64,000 nucleotides of DNA from Aspidiotus rigidus. Taxonomy: Eukaryota > Arthropoda > Insecta > Hemiptera > Diaspididae. This document shows, in pieces, positions 47,398 through 58,726 of this stretch (its first letter is position 1; each line of letters starts with the position of its first letter). Under the pieces are notes generated by a model that did not search any database, was not told where the DNA came from, and worked only from the letters and a program-made list of their open reading frames with translations. Position numbers and translations under genes: made by a program. The stretch spans positions 2,342,501 through 2,406,500 of the forward strand of contig JAVHKY010000044.1 in NCBI GenBank assembly GCA_035079385.1, in the 5' to 3' direction.

Positions 47398-49319
47398 ATG
47401 GATAACGTACAAGATCAACTGAATTACTACAATCTTGTACTCGATAGTTTACTAAATGTGTCAGAATTTGGAGATGCCAAGTACTACGAGGCTTTGCGCG
47501 ATATTACGTCCGAACGTGAAGCATTAGAAAGAACAAGTGTTGCTCATTCATTTCGGAATAACCCTAATAAAAAGCAACATCTCAAAAAACAAAAAGTAAA
47601 TTTTTGATCATCCGTAAATGTTATCTTTGCTTTGTCGAGTGTTACAAAAATTTTTTAGAAGCCATACTCAAAGTGCCGATGGTGTTGCAGTCACTGATGC
47701 AGTATCGTTCTCAAAAATCGGCAGATACTCCATTAAATCCTCTTTCGTGTCCCGTTCCAGATATATGGCTCACGATGTTCAATTTATAATTTTGTTATCG
47801 AGTTGAATTTTCGTAGTAAATTTCTTACTGTTGTGTGAAAGTACAGAAGCGTAATATTTTATTACAAACTTCTGAATGATGTACTCCTTCACAATTCACA
47901 AGCACACAAAGTTACTAGAGTCGTAAAATATTCTCTAACACTTGGAGTTCTAGAAACTTTGTGTGTTTGTGAATCGTGAACTGGGTATGTCGTAACATGG
48001 AACAAAGAATTATTATTTTTTTTTTAGCATCCTGATAATGAAGAAGAACGAATCGAAGCTAATCGTAAAAGGGCGGAAAAAATTCGAAAACAGGTGACTA
48101 TAATTTTCAATTGAGGACCTGTTCTGCGTAAGGTTATGTGAAATTTCCCTCTGTCCGCCATCCCGTCCGTGCGGATTTTTCTCGAGAAAATTTACCAGGA
48201 AAAGTGCATAGGAATCCTTTGACCTACTTTGGGGATCAGAAAAAATTTCGACTTTTGAGCGACATATCAGAAAGAAGATTTAAAAAATTGGAATTACATA
48301 CTTCAGTTTCCATACTCCTCTCAATTAACTCTTAATATTCCTTAAAAAGATGAGAAATTGATGGCGGAACCATTCGAAAACAAACCAGTCTGGTATTCGG
48401 GGAAAACTGAAAATTTGCTCACCCGTGGTAGGATCCAGATTGACGATTTACGAATTAATAGCTGATGTATCAAATTACTTTTACACTTGAGTAATCTGAA
48501 TTTTTTGTCGCAAAAAAAAAAAAAAGAAGAATGCTTTACGAATAAGTTAATTAGTATAAAAATACTGTAGTATATTTACGATCTTTGTTTTCTGTGAAGG
48601 TAAATTCAGCCCAATATCGAAATGAAGCGATTATAGATTGTTATCATCGTATTCAAAAGGATATACCACTAAAAAATCCACTGTTCGAAACCAAAGAACT
48701 TGTGGAAGCGCCTAAAGAAAACTTGTATTCAAAGTCGTTACCGGTAAACGGAGTCGAAAGAGAGAATACGAAAGAAAAAATATTGAAACGACCGAATCGA
48801 AAGCGATGTAATGTTCTCGTGAAGGCACTTAATGATAAGAAGCAGCTTGCCAAGGATACGGAAATTGAGAAACAAATCATCCAAAATCCGATTGGGTATC
48901 ATGGCGCTTTACGTACCGAAGATGAAATTCTGTTTTCCAAAGATGTCGAAACAACGATGGTTACTCTTGCACCTTCTTCCGACGAAAGCGTGGACGTTAC
49001 AGAACAATTCAAATTTCTCCTTGTTGACAATGAACAAGAATCCGTTGAGAACACAAATGAAGAAGAGGAGTTTTTTGGAGATTTTTTCAGTGATAGTGAA
49101 TCTACTGCTCATTCATCCATAACTTCTAGTTGTATAAGTGCGAGTTCGGGCTTGAAAGGGAAAACAAAGAAAAAGAACTCACAACGACATCGTTTGTGGA
49201 AACCGTGTCCAGACTTATTAACCCATCCACCAAACCAGAAACCTTGGAGTTATTCCCCAAATTCTCGAAGCGAAAAACTTTCCAAGTATACTATCTCATA
49301 TTATCCTCCTCTACCTTGA
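47398..49319 (+). CDS. Unrecognised protein, three coding exons
   Basis: Exons are 47398-47595, 48028-48093 and 48600-49319, all in phase 0. The acceptors are TTTTTTTTAG and TTCTGTGAAG and the donors GTAAAT and GTGACT. The product has about 327 residues. Residues 1-66 are polar (MDNVQDQLNYYNLVLDSLLN, then FGDAKYYEALRDITSERE) and likely helical. Residues 67-88 are highly charged (RIEANRKRAEKIRKQ), possibly a short coiled coil. The rest is basic around 150-175, then acidic and Ser-rich (NTNEEEEFFGDFFSDSE), ending basic and Pro-rich. I do not recognise the family. An in-frame stretch precedes the chosen Met back to the acceptor at 47382, so an upstream coding exon is possible. A donor-like GTATAC near 49290 might add a further exon. 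A poly(A) signal AATAAA lies near 49637. Confidence 0.6.
47888..47980. mobile_element. Foldback element in intron 1
   Basis: TTCACAATTCACAAGCACAC is mirrored by GTGTGTTTGTGAATCGTGAA, with inner CAAAGTTACTAGAG/CTAGAAACTTTG; 93 bp. Confidence 0.5.
48110..48320. repeat. Diverged copy of the AACCTGTTTTAT / AATTTCGAC repeat family
   Basis: GAGGACCTGTTCTGCGTAAG recalls the terminus of the 6667 element. TCTGTCCGCCATCCCGTCCG recalls 6722-6740. AAAAAATTTCGACTTTTGAG is the internal word. It lies in intron 2 of the unrecognised gene. Confidence 0.4.
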
Positions 49320-49329
49320 TAATTAGAAG

Positions 49330-50834
49330 AGATCTGTGACTGATCATCCATGAAACTGAAATATCAAGTCACTTTGTTTTTATTATTTTTTTTTAATACT
49401 GTTTTTTGGCAGAAAATCCGAAGTACTCAATGATAATATATTAAAATAACGAACATCATAAGACGTGTTCAAATTAAAGTGATCAATTACCAAAATTACT
49501 TCATTTTTTCAAACAGTGAATTCGATGGCCTTGTTATATTACAATAGCTTTTAATGTCTTGTCTCACTACTTAAGTTTATACATTTTTTCGAAAGAGGTT
49601 GATAACTACTTTTGTTACCTTATGTTATTTTTAGAATAAAAATACCGGTACGAAGAATTCTGTCAGTATCCATTTTCATCCAGTAAGCTTCCGCTGTAAT
49701 TGATTGAGCCAAATGTACTTCTTACGAACATTTTCATTTCATTCCTTCCTTATGCGGAGTTTATTGTGAATTTGATTCGATTGTGAGTTGAACCCTGACA
49801 ACTTTTAATCTTGGTGACTTAAGCGAAAACTAAGAAGTCTTTCGAAAAAACTATTTCATTGAATTCTCTCTATTAAATGATAAAATATGTTGTACCTACG
49901 ATAGCTTGAATGATGAAAACCAAGGAAAATCTTCACTCAACTGAAATTAAAACCTAATTCATAAAAAATCTGCCATATTTACTCGATTAAATATGAAGCG
50001 CAGAAACCGTCCCACCCTCAGTGGGAGTTTTTCAAAAGTCGATGCGAGTTTTTTCGGGTCGAGTGAGAATACTGTCATGAAAAATAATTGTTAATCTCAT
50101 ATCACAGAAAATTACAAGGGAGATAGGGAACAAAGTTGTTTTCTCGATCTTTTGGATGAAGATCACAGTTCTCGAGACAGTATCCACAAAAATCGTATTT
50201 TCGTATAGCTTGCCTTACTCAAAAAGTCACAATCGGAGTCTAGCAACGCGGTAGTAACGTAACCCGTTGTCAGTTGAAAGCTTGAAACCTCGTAACTCTT
50301 TCTTTCACAATCAGGGACATCGATACTAAATTGAGTCAGCATCTTAAAATTTTTCCGCGAAATAAAAACCTCTCATGCTAACTAAAAAACGTCTGCGGAA
50401 TCTGCAAAACAACTATTAGGAGAATAAGGCTTATGATACGAGGTACTAGAGGCTACGAGTAATTTTATTCCCACAATCGTTGTTTGCGAATACGACTCCG
50501 AAGTCTGGGCGTCTGGCTAACGTAACTGACTTCCAAGTTCTTTCGCAGGTGCTTCCGCTTCCTGCTTCCGAGCTTCGTTTTCCAAAATTAATATCGCAAA
50601 AATCGCTACAGAATATCGATCAAAAGTACTCGAATATTTTTCTTATCTAAATTATCAAAATCAAATTGTTCGAGATTCCAAGCTTCTCTACTTAGTTTTT
50701 CTTTGAATTTGGCCGTGTTTCATCGAGGAAACAGGAAAAGGAACTCAGTTTCACGAGTACTATTCTGCTGTAGTCATTGGTTACCCTTAGTATGTTTATT
50801 AATTGATCAAACTAAAAAGAAATTTTGCCAAGCT
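49330..50834. other. Intergenic region between the unrecognised gene and MED9
   Basis: No gene is seen. It contains the poly(A) signal near 49637. 49990-50600 is less AT-rich and should include the MED9 promoter and leader. An in-frame open stretch runs upstream of the MED9 Met from 50703, but it has poor protein character. Confidence 0.4.
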
Positions 50835-51439
50835 ATGGATTGTACCGAAGAGAACGGATCCAATACGTCGCCGGAAATCTCGAATCATCCTGTAGACCTT
50901 ACTTTTTTACCTTCGGTGTACGAAATAATTCGAAGGTTTGTTTTGTATAAACGTTTTAATGTGTCTGTTGTTTGAATATTTCGTATTACTGAATATTTTT
51001 TCGACTAAAACGTGGTAAGAATTTTCAACTTATCAACAACTTCTCTTTCTTCTCCAGCTTGGAACGCGATCCTCATGATCCGGCTCAGAAAAGTGTCCAA
51101 TTACAGGACGTTAGTCAGAAAGTACTGGAGATACAGAATAAGTTGGAAGAAGCTCGTGAACAAGTACGTAGCATTCAACCTTGAAATTTTGAATTAGAAA
51201 CTGTTTAGTTAATTTTTGCTTTTTGCGTGTGATCACTATCTATGGAGGGAGTGATTTTTTTTTTAATATTTTTAATGTTGAGAAACACTTCATTTCAGAT
51301 TCGAAGATTGCCAGGAATTGAATATAATAAACGTGAACAAAAGCAACAAGTAAAACACCTGAGAAATCAACTGAAATTAAAGCGTCAGTTGATACTAAAG
51401 TTTCGAAATCTTTACTCGTTTGACGTTCCCAAATTTTGA
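50835..51439 (+). CDS. MED9: Mediator complex subunit 9
   Basis: Three exons (50835-50935, 51058-51163, 51299-51439) join in matching phases (2, then 0) to a 115-residue protein. The human protein is 146 residues. After a short polar N-terminus comes FLPSVYEIIRS, the conserved start of the domain. A helical segment follows (LQDVSQKVLEIQNKLEEARE), then IRRLPGIEYNKREQKQQ and the C-terminal helix ending LYSFDVPKF, matching the C-terminus of MED9 ('PGI..s.eqQ..ql..LR.q...K..Ll.kyk.l..FdiP') as I remember it. MED9 sits in the middle module of Mediator, linking activators to RNA polymerase II in the nucleus. Donors are GTTTGT (weak) and GTACGT; acceptors TTCTCCAG and TTTCAG. The weak first donor lengthens uncertainty about that junction, but the frame and family match support it. 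Confidence 0.85.
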
Positions 51440-53540
51440 TTGTCTTCTCAAATTTAAAGTTTTGTACAGGTTTTTGTCACTATCCTAGGTGAATGTTGAA
51501 GTAACTTATTTATTTGTTTTCCAAATGTATAGTAAGTGGTACAATTCGAAATGTACGCAAATTTTATAATATTATGAAGACTGATTTTTTCTAATGCCGT
51601 TTTTGTATTAATCAAGATTTCTTTGTTTAACGCGAGTATTTCTTTTGTCAAGCCATGGAAAAGTTTTGTTGGTCTTCGAGATTCGTGTTCATTACTTGTG
51701 TATACAAAGGCAATGTGAAAGTAAATTCCTACCATTTATTTGCAAAACTCGTCAGAACACTAAAATATTATCAGTTCCGAATGGTGGATGAATTTTTTTT
51801 TCCTAAACAGGTCGAACTAAAACTTCCGTGAACATTTCAGAATTTGCAATTACAAATCAAAGACTATCATCATTCTAGATAATTCAATATTCATAAATGA
51901 GAAATAATCGTTCTGTAATGAGGAAAGTGAAAGGATACAGCTAGATAGTTCAGACTACTATTTTTTTTCTATAATATGCTGTATTTCTCTTGGTGCACTA
52001 CGATCAAGTATGAGTCGGATGATGGTAAAATAGCTTACTTTGCAGTTCGTGTTTACAGTGCATAGAGTCATGAAAAAATACTTCTACTATTATCCCATTT
52101 TTTTTCTTTCAGGGTTATCGTTTTTGAAATTGGTAGGCATACTTACTTGGAGAAAATACTCGACGTTTATTGTTCATTATCTGTCAGTTTTCAATCAGAG
52201 CCTACGAAAGTTGAATACTCACCTCTTATGGACCCATTTTGATATTTTATACGATAATTAAAGTTGTCAATTCGGAGCTTGTCAATAATTCCATCAAATC
52301 CTATATCATGCCATCAGTAACGGAAAGTTTCTAGAACAGATCGGCTGCTACCTTGCGAATTTTATTCGCTCATGAGATAGGTTCTAAACCAATTATTCAA
52401 CTGTGGTCCAGCCCAGACTGAAGGCACACCAACTTACCGATAGAAAATGGAAAAAAATTCTTAACATCGAGATATATAGGCTAATACTACTTTAAATTCT
52501 TCTCGGTGAATCAGATGCCCTTCTTTTACTGATAAATTTGATCAGAAATGTGGGTACAATTTTTAGACGTACGGAAATTTATTCATACTGTATTATTCAC
52601 CGTATTTATAATATAACTTATGTATTTCTGTAAAGACGGATATTAGATTATAGATAACTAGAGACCGGATACTTCAGAATTTGGCACTTTTTTCTCCTGG
52701 AGGGCGGAATCAATGAAAATCAAAATGAAGTTTGAATCATGATGAATAGAACGCAGGAAAAAAATTATATTTTGCCGAAAAATACCGAAATTACTACAAA
52801 TCTTCGATTGCAATAGAACTGAGAAATTTCGTACTAAATCGTGAATATTAATTAAGTTAAAAATTACCAAATTTTGCTTACAATCAGGTTGATTTTGTTT
52901 GAAAAGTACTGAATTTTGGACCAAAATTTTCATTAGAATGAAGAAATTTTTCTTCTTAGGTACCCATCTTGATTATTAATTAGGTACTAGGTATAATATG
53001 ATTTTTCATTGATTTTTAATAGTAATTAAATTTATTCATTTTAACAGGTGTTCTTATACTTTTCTTTATTAGGTATCATATTATTATAATTATTAATACA
53101 TAATTTATAATATGACTAAACGATTACCATTGTTATTTTATAACGAGCCGAATACTGGTACCATCGTTCATTTAATGCTGTAAATTATCTGGACATGAAG
53201 GTGTCGAAAACGCGCGTTGTCTCGAAGAATCTGACATCGAAATTGTTGTCAAAAATCTTGAAATTAATTGAAATTGTACGTGTAATAACTAATTAATGAT
53301 TATGTACCTATTTATTGCAAAACGTTGCATTAATTCGATGTGCGTCTCTAAATCCTTGCAATCGATAGGCTTCAAGAGCATGTGAAACGCTTGTGTCAAG
53401 TGTGCCAATTTAAGAATCTCTTTATTGGTGCGCATGGTTGTTCCCGTAGCCGGTAGACTATTTGAACCGAGCAGCAGGGAGAGATCGAAAGGGGTACCTA
53501 CTTCAATTATGGCGGTATATGGAAGAAAAATAAAAAAATG
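51440..53540. other. 3' flank of MED9 and intergenic DNA
   Basis: No further gene is seen. An 80-100 codon minus frame at 52933-52658 overlaps a decayed MITE piece and is probably chance. TAATTATTA-rich sequence lies at 52980-53120. Confidence 0.4.
52746..52932. mobile_element. Fragment of the 18231 word-repeat MITE family
   Basis: GCAGGAAAAAAATTATATTT then TGCCGAAAAATACCGAAA match 18324-18363. The remainder is diverged and no termini are kept. Confidence 0.45.
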
Positions 53541-53548
53541 GAAATATA

Positions 53549-55252
53549 AGTAGTAATGACGGGTCTTGAACCCAAGACCCCCATTACTACTACTTCTTCT
53601 CTTTTACAACCCAATCCAGCCAGAAAAAGGTACCTAGTGAAATTTATCACCCATAATTTTATAGATTTTCACCCGATTTTTTCCTTCTCCAATGGTTTGA
53701 AAATTTTTTCAAGCACGTGTTATTTAGACACCGTTGGTGGAAGTCTACTCATGTTGGCGCATACCAAATCCCATTAAAAGCTCTCCAGAAATGTTAATAT
53801 TCAGAGCCTCGTAAATCACCAGGTCGCTAACCTAGGCATAACTAGTAGCTTCTTTTTATCAAAAAACTATATCAATCTCACAGAAAATAAGCTTCAAAAA
53901 AAATTTCAGACTGCATATTCGTAAAAAAAAAAAAAATCAGACTCGTTCAGAAAATGTCGAGACATTGTTTCAGGTATTTTTTAGAGAAAATCAACTGTAT
54001 GTCATTTTCACCAAGGTATGTACCCATTTTATAGATTTTATCCATGTATTTCATCCTACTCCAATGGTTCGAAAATTTTTTAGGCACCTGTTGTGACCGG
54101 TTTTTCTGGTCACGTTTTTAAGTCGAGTTTATCTTGAACCATAGGCTTATATACAGAAAAATATGTCATATATCTTTTTTTCTCTCTAACTAATGGTTTT
54201 AAATGCGTTCAACCAGTAGTTAAATTATAGGCTTATACTCATTATATCTTTCTCTCTCTCTAACTTTTCCGTGCACGATTTATAAGACTCTGAATATTAA
54301 CATTACTGGAGAGTTTTTAATGGGATTTGATAATGATAATGATGCGTGGTTGAAAAAATTTTTGAATCATTGGAGAAGGAAAATAGGATGAAATCTATAA
54401 AATTATGGGTGATGCATTTTGATTTGGGTTCCTACCTTGGAAAATGAAGGATAGACGATTTTTTCGAAAAATACCTGCAATTCGTGTGAAATAATCACAT
54501 TATTTCTTTGTGAACGTTTCCTGAACGATTATGCACTCTAGAAAAATGATGAAAAATAATTGAAGGATTTCTAGTTGGATTAGATTGTAGAAGAGAAGAA
54601 GTAGTAGTAAAAGAAAGCTTCGGGTTGAAGACCAGTTAGATTGTTGAGGTGCGTTTTTTTGTGAAAATGATATCAATTTCTGGGCAGATTGGTGATTAGC
54701 AACCATTACACATTACAATACTTGGAAAAATGGAGTGATAGATTTTACTGTGTACCTACTTTGGATAGTGAAGTAGCGGTAATTTCCCTAAAAATTGCCT
54801 GAAATACGTGTAGATAATCACTTTATTTTTGTATGAATATGTCCTGAACGTTTGTGAGCTCTAAAAATACTGGGTAAAAATAATTGAAGGATTTCTAGTT
54901 GGATTGGGTTGTAAAAGAGAAGAAGTAGTAGTAATAGGGGTCTTGGATAGATTTCACTAGGTACCTACCTTGGATAATGAAGTACAGCTGATTTTCTATA
55001 AAAAATGCCTGAAATACAGGTAAAATGATTCACATTATTTTTGTCTGCACGTTTTAATGAAATACAGGTGATTTCTCTACAAATGTCTGAAATACGGATA
55101 CAAGTAAAATAATCACATTATATTTGCTGAACGATTACGCACTCTAAAAATACTGTGTAAAATAATTGAAGGATTTTCTAGCTGGATTGGGTTGTAAAAG
55201 AGAAGATGTAGTAGTAATGGGGGTCTTGGGTTCAAGACCCGTCATTACTACT
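53549..55252. mobile_element. Long foldback element with ~70-bp inverted termini
   Basis: 1704 bp. The left end AGTAGTAATGACGGGTCTTG and about 55 further bases reappear inverted at the right end (55180-55252). AATATA flanks both sides (53543-53548 and 55253-55258), a possible 6-bp duplication. Internal blocks are also inverted: CAAATCCCATTAAAAGCTCT near 53765 against 54310-54330, and CTCCAATGGTTTGAAAATTT near 53687 against 54350-54380. The subterminal block TTCTAGTTGGATTGGGTTGT, with AAAAGAGAAGAAGTAGTAGT, recurs directly near 54570, 54893 and 55177. No transposase is seen. Confidence 0.7.
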
Positions 55253-55329
55253 AATATAACCATTGAATGAAGCAGATTTGCCTTCATCCTGACACCCAAT
55301 AAAAGGTATCACATTCTACAAATTGGGTC

Positions 55330-57019
55330 CTGTGACACAATCCTTAATCCCGCTTCATTCAAGAACTATTCCAAAATTTTCATTTTCTTTCAAAAAATCG
55401 CTAGAGTTTACAATTAAGATAGGTATCTCTTTCGTAATCGGCAAAAGTACCGTTATTGTTGAACGAATCACGCACACTGCTTATGTTCCTCTTCCTGCTG
55501 GCGGACGACCAATTTGAATAGGTAGGCAATAGGCATTTCCAGGGTAACAGAGACTGTCGGCAGGGAAACTTACCTTTTAAAAAGCAAATATTCATTTTCA
55601 TGTTTTCCCGCCTTATCTTACAATAATATTTGTTTCTCTCGAGTCTCGTGCGGCGTCAGTTTTCTTTGTTCTACACTGCTATCTTTCCACAATTAAACTT
55701 CGATAAAAATTATTTATAAAGAACCGATTTGAAGAACTTGACGGGTAAATGTTCGATAAATTTTGAACAGTTCATCAAAACGAGAAATAAATCTGAGCGG
55801 ACAGTTTGAATGAATTTACAACCTGGATATAAATAAGTCTAAAATTGCCCAGGCTAAAATCCTCGTAAATTCTACCTTATTTTGGTCGTGTAATTGAATA
55901 CGTGATTTTGCAGGGTCCGGTATCGTCTTATACGATCTTTCGTACTCGTAACCACCGCGAGGTGAATAAGAATACGTTCACAGTGTAACTAGGTAGGTAT
56001 CTATACCTGTATGCTCGTCTTTTATCGGCCACCGAAGGAAGCGACACGCTGCGTGATAATATTTTATACAAGTCGGTCAATTAGAGGAAGGATGAACGAG
56101 TTTCCCGAAAATTCCTTTAGTTAGATAGACCGTACCAACGGAATCGGTGAAAAAATGTAAAAAAGAGAGAAACCGTAGAGCTGCGTGTTTGGTGTCCTAC
56201 TCTCGTCGCACCACCGGCGGTATCAATACGACGTATGATAAGTTTAATACCATACCGGTAAATGTTTTCATTTCTAACCCTGTCCGAAGGTACGCCGACG
56301 AGCCCCAGCCACTAGTCGTCAAGCAAACGCCACACCGATCATCTCTGGATTTCAGAAATCTTAGCGGCACAGCATCCGCGAGTCTCGTGAGCGTGCTCCG
56401 CGAGTAGCCCCGCAACCGATACATAACATTATACATCGAGTGTGGTGAGCAGGATACTTTGCTTACTTTTATACGAGATGATGACGACGACTACATAGAC
56501 AGTGCGGAGTGAACGACGAGTCCCCTTTCCATTTTTCGTTTATAATCACCCATGTACTCTCGTCCCACGAGCAACAATGCATGGCAAGGCATAGCATGAA
56601 ATAGTCGAGAGCGGCGGTAATGCGTGTTCGTGTCTCATTTTCAACAGTCGACGATTAGTCGTTTATCGAGTTGCTAGCGGTGCAGTCGGCCCAACCGCTG
56701 ATGTGCGTCCGTCGTGTCGGTGTGCATTAAATCGAATCCGTATGAGAAAGAAAAAAAAAATGCATTAATCAGCGATCATAATTAAAATACTCGTTAAAAT
56801 AGCCGCGCATGTGTGCAGTGTTCCTCGTAAATTGCTTATGCAGTGCCTTGAATTCGCAGAACACAGTGAGGCCAAATATTCGGTTAAAATATCAACTTTC
56901 GAAGTCGATGTTTTCCGGTATCAACTCAACTCCTCATGACACTTCGACTTCCCCTATTTCTTGCATACCACAAGAGTTGATAGCCTAATATTCGTAATGC
57001 GCGGGAAGTGTTTTTTAAA
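55330..57019 (+). promoter_or_regulatory. Likely promoter and 5' leader region of the integrin alpha gene
   Basis: From about 55900 to 56800 base composition shifts to higher G/C with many CG dinucleotides, unlike the flanks. This fits a promoter and untranslated leader upstream of the integrin exon. No TATA box is obvious. An 86-codon open frame at 56147-56407 probably reflects the G/C content. The exact transcription start is unknown. Confidence 0.35.
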
Positions 57020-57061
57020 ATGCTGCGATCACTACTGACAGTCAGAAGAATTCCACAATGA
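57020..57061 (+). promoter_or_regulatory. Upstream open reading frame overlapping the integrin start (ATGA)
   Basis: An AAAATG at 57020 opens a 13-codon frame whose stop TGA overlaps the integrin ATG as ATGA at 57058-57061. The arrangement could make translation of the integrin depend on leaky scanning or re-initiation. Whether the mature mRNA includes this segment unspliced is inferred from its continuity with the coding exon. Confidence 0.4.
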
Positions 57062-57257
57062 TACCATCCTTTGCCGAGGCTATTCAGCTGACCGCACTAA
57101 TCCTGAATTATTATCTCCCTGTCAACGGATTCAGCTTGGAAACTAGACTACCTGTAGTCAAGTACGGTCCAAAAGATTCATACTTCGGGTACTCGGTGGC
57201 CGCCCATCAATACAGGGTTGAATGGAGTACAGGTCATTCTAATCACAGTGAAGGATT
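57058..57257 (+). CDS. Integrin alpha subunit, first coding exon (partial)
   Basis: The exon encodes 66 full codons and ends at a strong donor, GTAAGT at 57258, in phase 2. A signal peptide (about residues 1-24, LTALILNYYLPVNG) is followed by FSLETRLPVVKYGP and SYFGYSVAAHQ. This is the hallmark N-terminus of integrin alpha chains, where the first FG-GAP blade of the beta-propeller begins. Integrin alpha pairs with a beta chain at the cell surface to bind extracellular matrix. The subtype (PS1-, PS2- or PS3-like) cannot be decided from this exon. The next exon would begin with the remaining base of a Leu codon and probably continue the LLVGAP-type motif; no such exon is visible up to 64000, so the first intron is at least 6.7 kb. 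A short upstream frame overlaps the start. Confidence 0.85.
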
Positions 57258-58177
57258 GTAAGTATTTCATTTTCCTTAGGGCTCTATTGTCTTGCATACG
57301 CTCGTCAGACACTCTAATATAATTACATTTACTGATGAGTCAGCGGAATAATTGAAATCCTTAACGATTGTTATACGAGTATGTATGTACTTGATTCTCC
57401 GCTGCACATCATCCTAGTTTGTAGAGAGTTGCTTCATCGATTAACAATAAAACAATCACGAAGTTATTTCCAGTCGACTCGAATTATGATAGGTAGTTGA
57501 TAGATGATTTATTATCACTGAGATTTTTAATGCAGCGACGAAATTGTACCCGTAATTACCAACTCAAATCACTGTCCTGGATAGAAAATTTGGAGTAGAC
57601 TGATATGGAATTAATAAAGAATTGTTTTCTCATAATAACATCGAAAGCATACAATTTTCTCTTTTCCTCACTAAATATCATCTCTTATTCCTTGAGTCAC
57701 TGCTTTTTTCGAAGAAACGAAGTCGGTATGAGTTTTACTATTGCCTAAAATAAATTGGATGAAGTGAGGAAGAACTTGAATTCGCTTTAAATCATTACGT
57801 AGGTACATATTGTGGAAATTTTTCGAGTAGGCCACCATGTTCCATCCCTATTCCATACTGAGTTGTCATTATATTGTTCAACGTGCTACTACCGCTCCAA
57901 CAAAGGATCGGCTGAACAATTATCTTTTATAATAAATTTTGAGCCCCGAGAGAATTTGAGAATTTTTGTAATTACTTATCTGAATTTATAATATAGAAGA
58001 AATCTCTTTTGTGGTTGTATCTCATCCTCCAAGTGTTTCAGTCTACATAGCAAATATCTCACTCTTTCCTCCCTCCGTGCGCTCTCAAACACCTCCTTTT
58101 CAAACCCCTTCACACAACGTATTCCTCTTACTCAATCGTATTCCCACGTTTTACTCAAATTATATATATATATTAAA

Positions 58178-58726
58178 AAAGGGTTTTCCAATTGTACAAA
58201 TCTACTTTATTAGTTGCTTTTACAAGAGTACTTTCGGGTGTTATCCCATCATCAGTTGTAGAAAATCGCACAAAGAGAAGAAAACTCTGGGAACAAATGG
58301 AGATTGCAAAAGCCAAGAGGGAGAAAGCCTGCCTCTTGAACAATGTAGTCACATTTGACAGCGAAAAATTATTCGGCCTGGTGATTGGACGAGAGAAGAA
58401 GAACAGACCCAACCAATCAGACGGCAGGAATCCAGGTAGCCAATAGAAACGCAGCATTTAGGACAAAAATTGAACCAATCACGAAGCAGTATGTTTTAGC
58501 CAATAAGAACACAATGTCATATTATTACAAGAATAAGTTTCTAAAAAGTGAACCAATCACAACACAGCATTGTTACACCCAATAAGATCACAGTGTTATA
58601 CTATAAAAACTCATGGTCAAGGCCTTGTTCTCCAGTTGCGACACAACTGATGATGGGATAACACCCGAAAGTACTCTTGTAAAAGCAACTAATAAAGTAG
58701 ATTTGTACAATTGGAAAACCCTTTTT
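58178..58726 (+). mobile_element. Penelope-like terminal fragment with long inverted arms and a hammerhead-like motif
   Basis: 549 bp with nearly perfect inverted arms of about 80 bp (58178-58259 and 58643-58726), each containing AACTGATGATGGGATAACAC and CCGAAAGTACTCTTGTAAAA. CTGATGA ... GAAA with a GGG/CCC stem between (58647-58670) recalls the core of hammerhead ribozymes found in Penelope-like elements. Between the arms are at least six CCAAT-type boxes (CCAATCA, CCAATAG, CCAATCAC, CCAATAAG) followed by ACTATAAAAACTC (about 58601-58613), a promoter-like layout in front of the right arm. No reverse transcriptase is present. Inverted terminal segments are common in Penelope-like insertions; the assignment is by structure, not by protein. 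Confidence 0.5.

Noticed and set aside
55218..55252. GGTTCAAGACC as an RNA polymerase III B box (tRNA or SINE)
   Set aside because: It is part of the terminal palindrome of the foldback element, has no matching A box or cloverleaf, and deviates from the B-box consensus.
56147..56407. 86-codon frame upstream of the integrin exon
   Set aside because: Lies in a G/C-rich leader/promoter-like region; composition explains the open frame and there is no recognisable domain.
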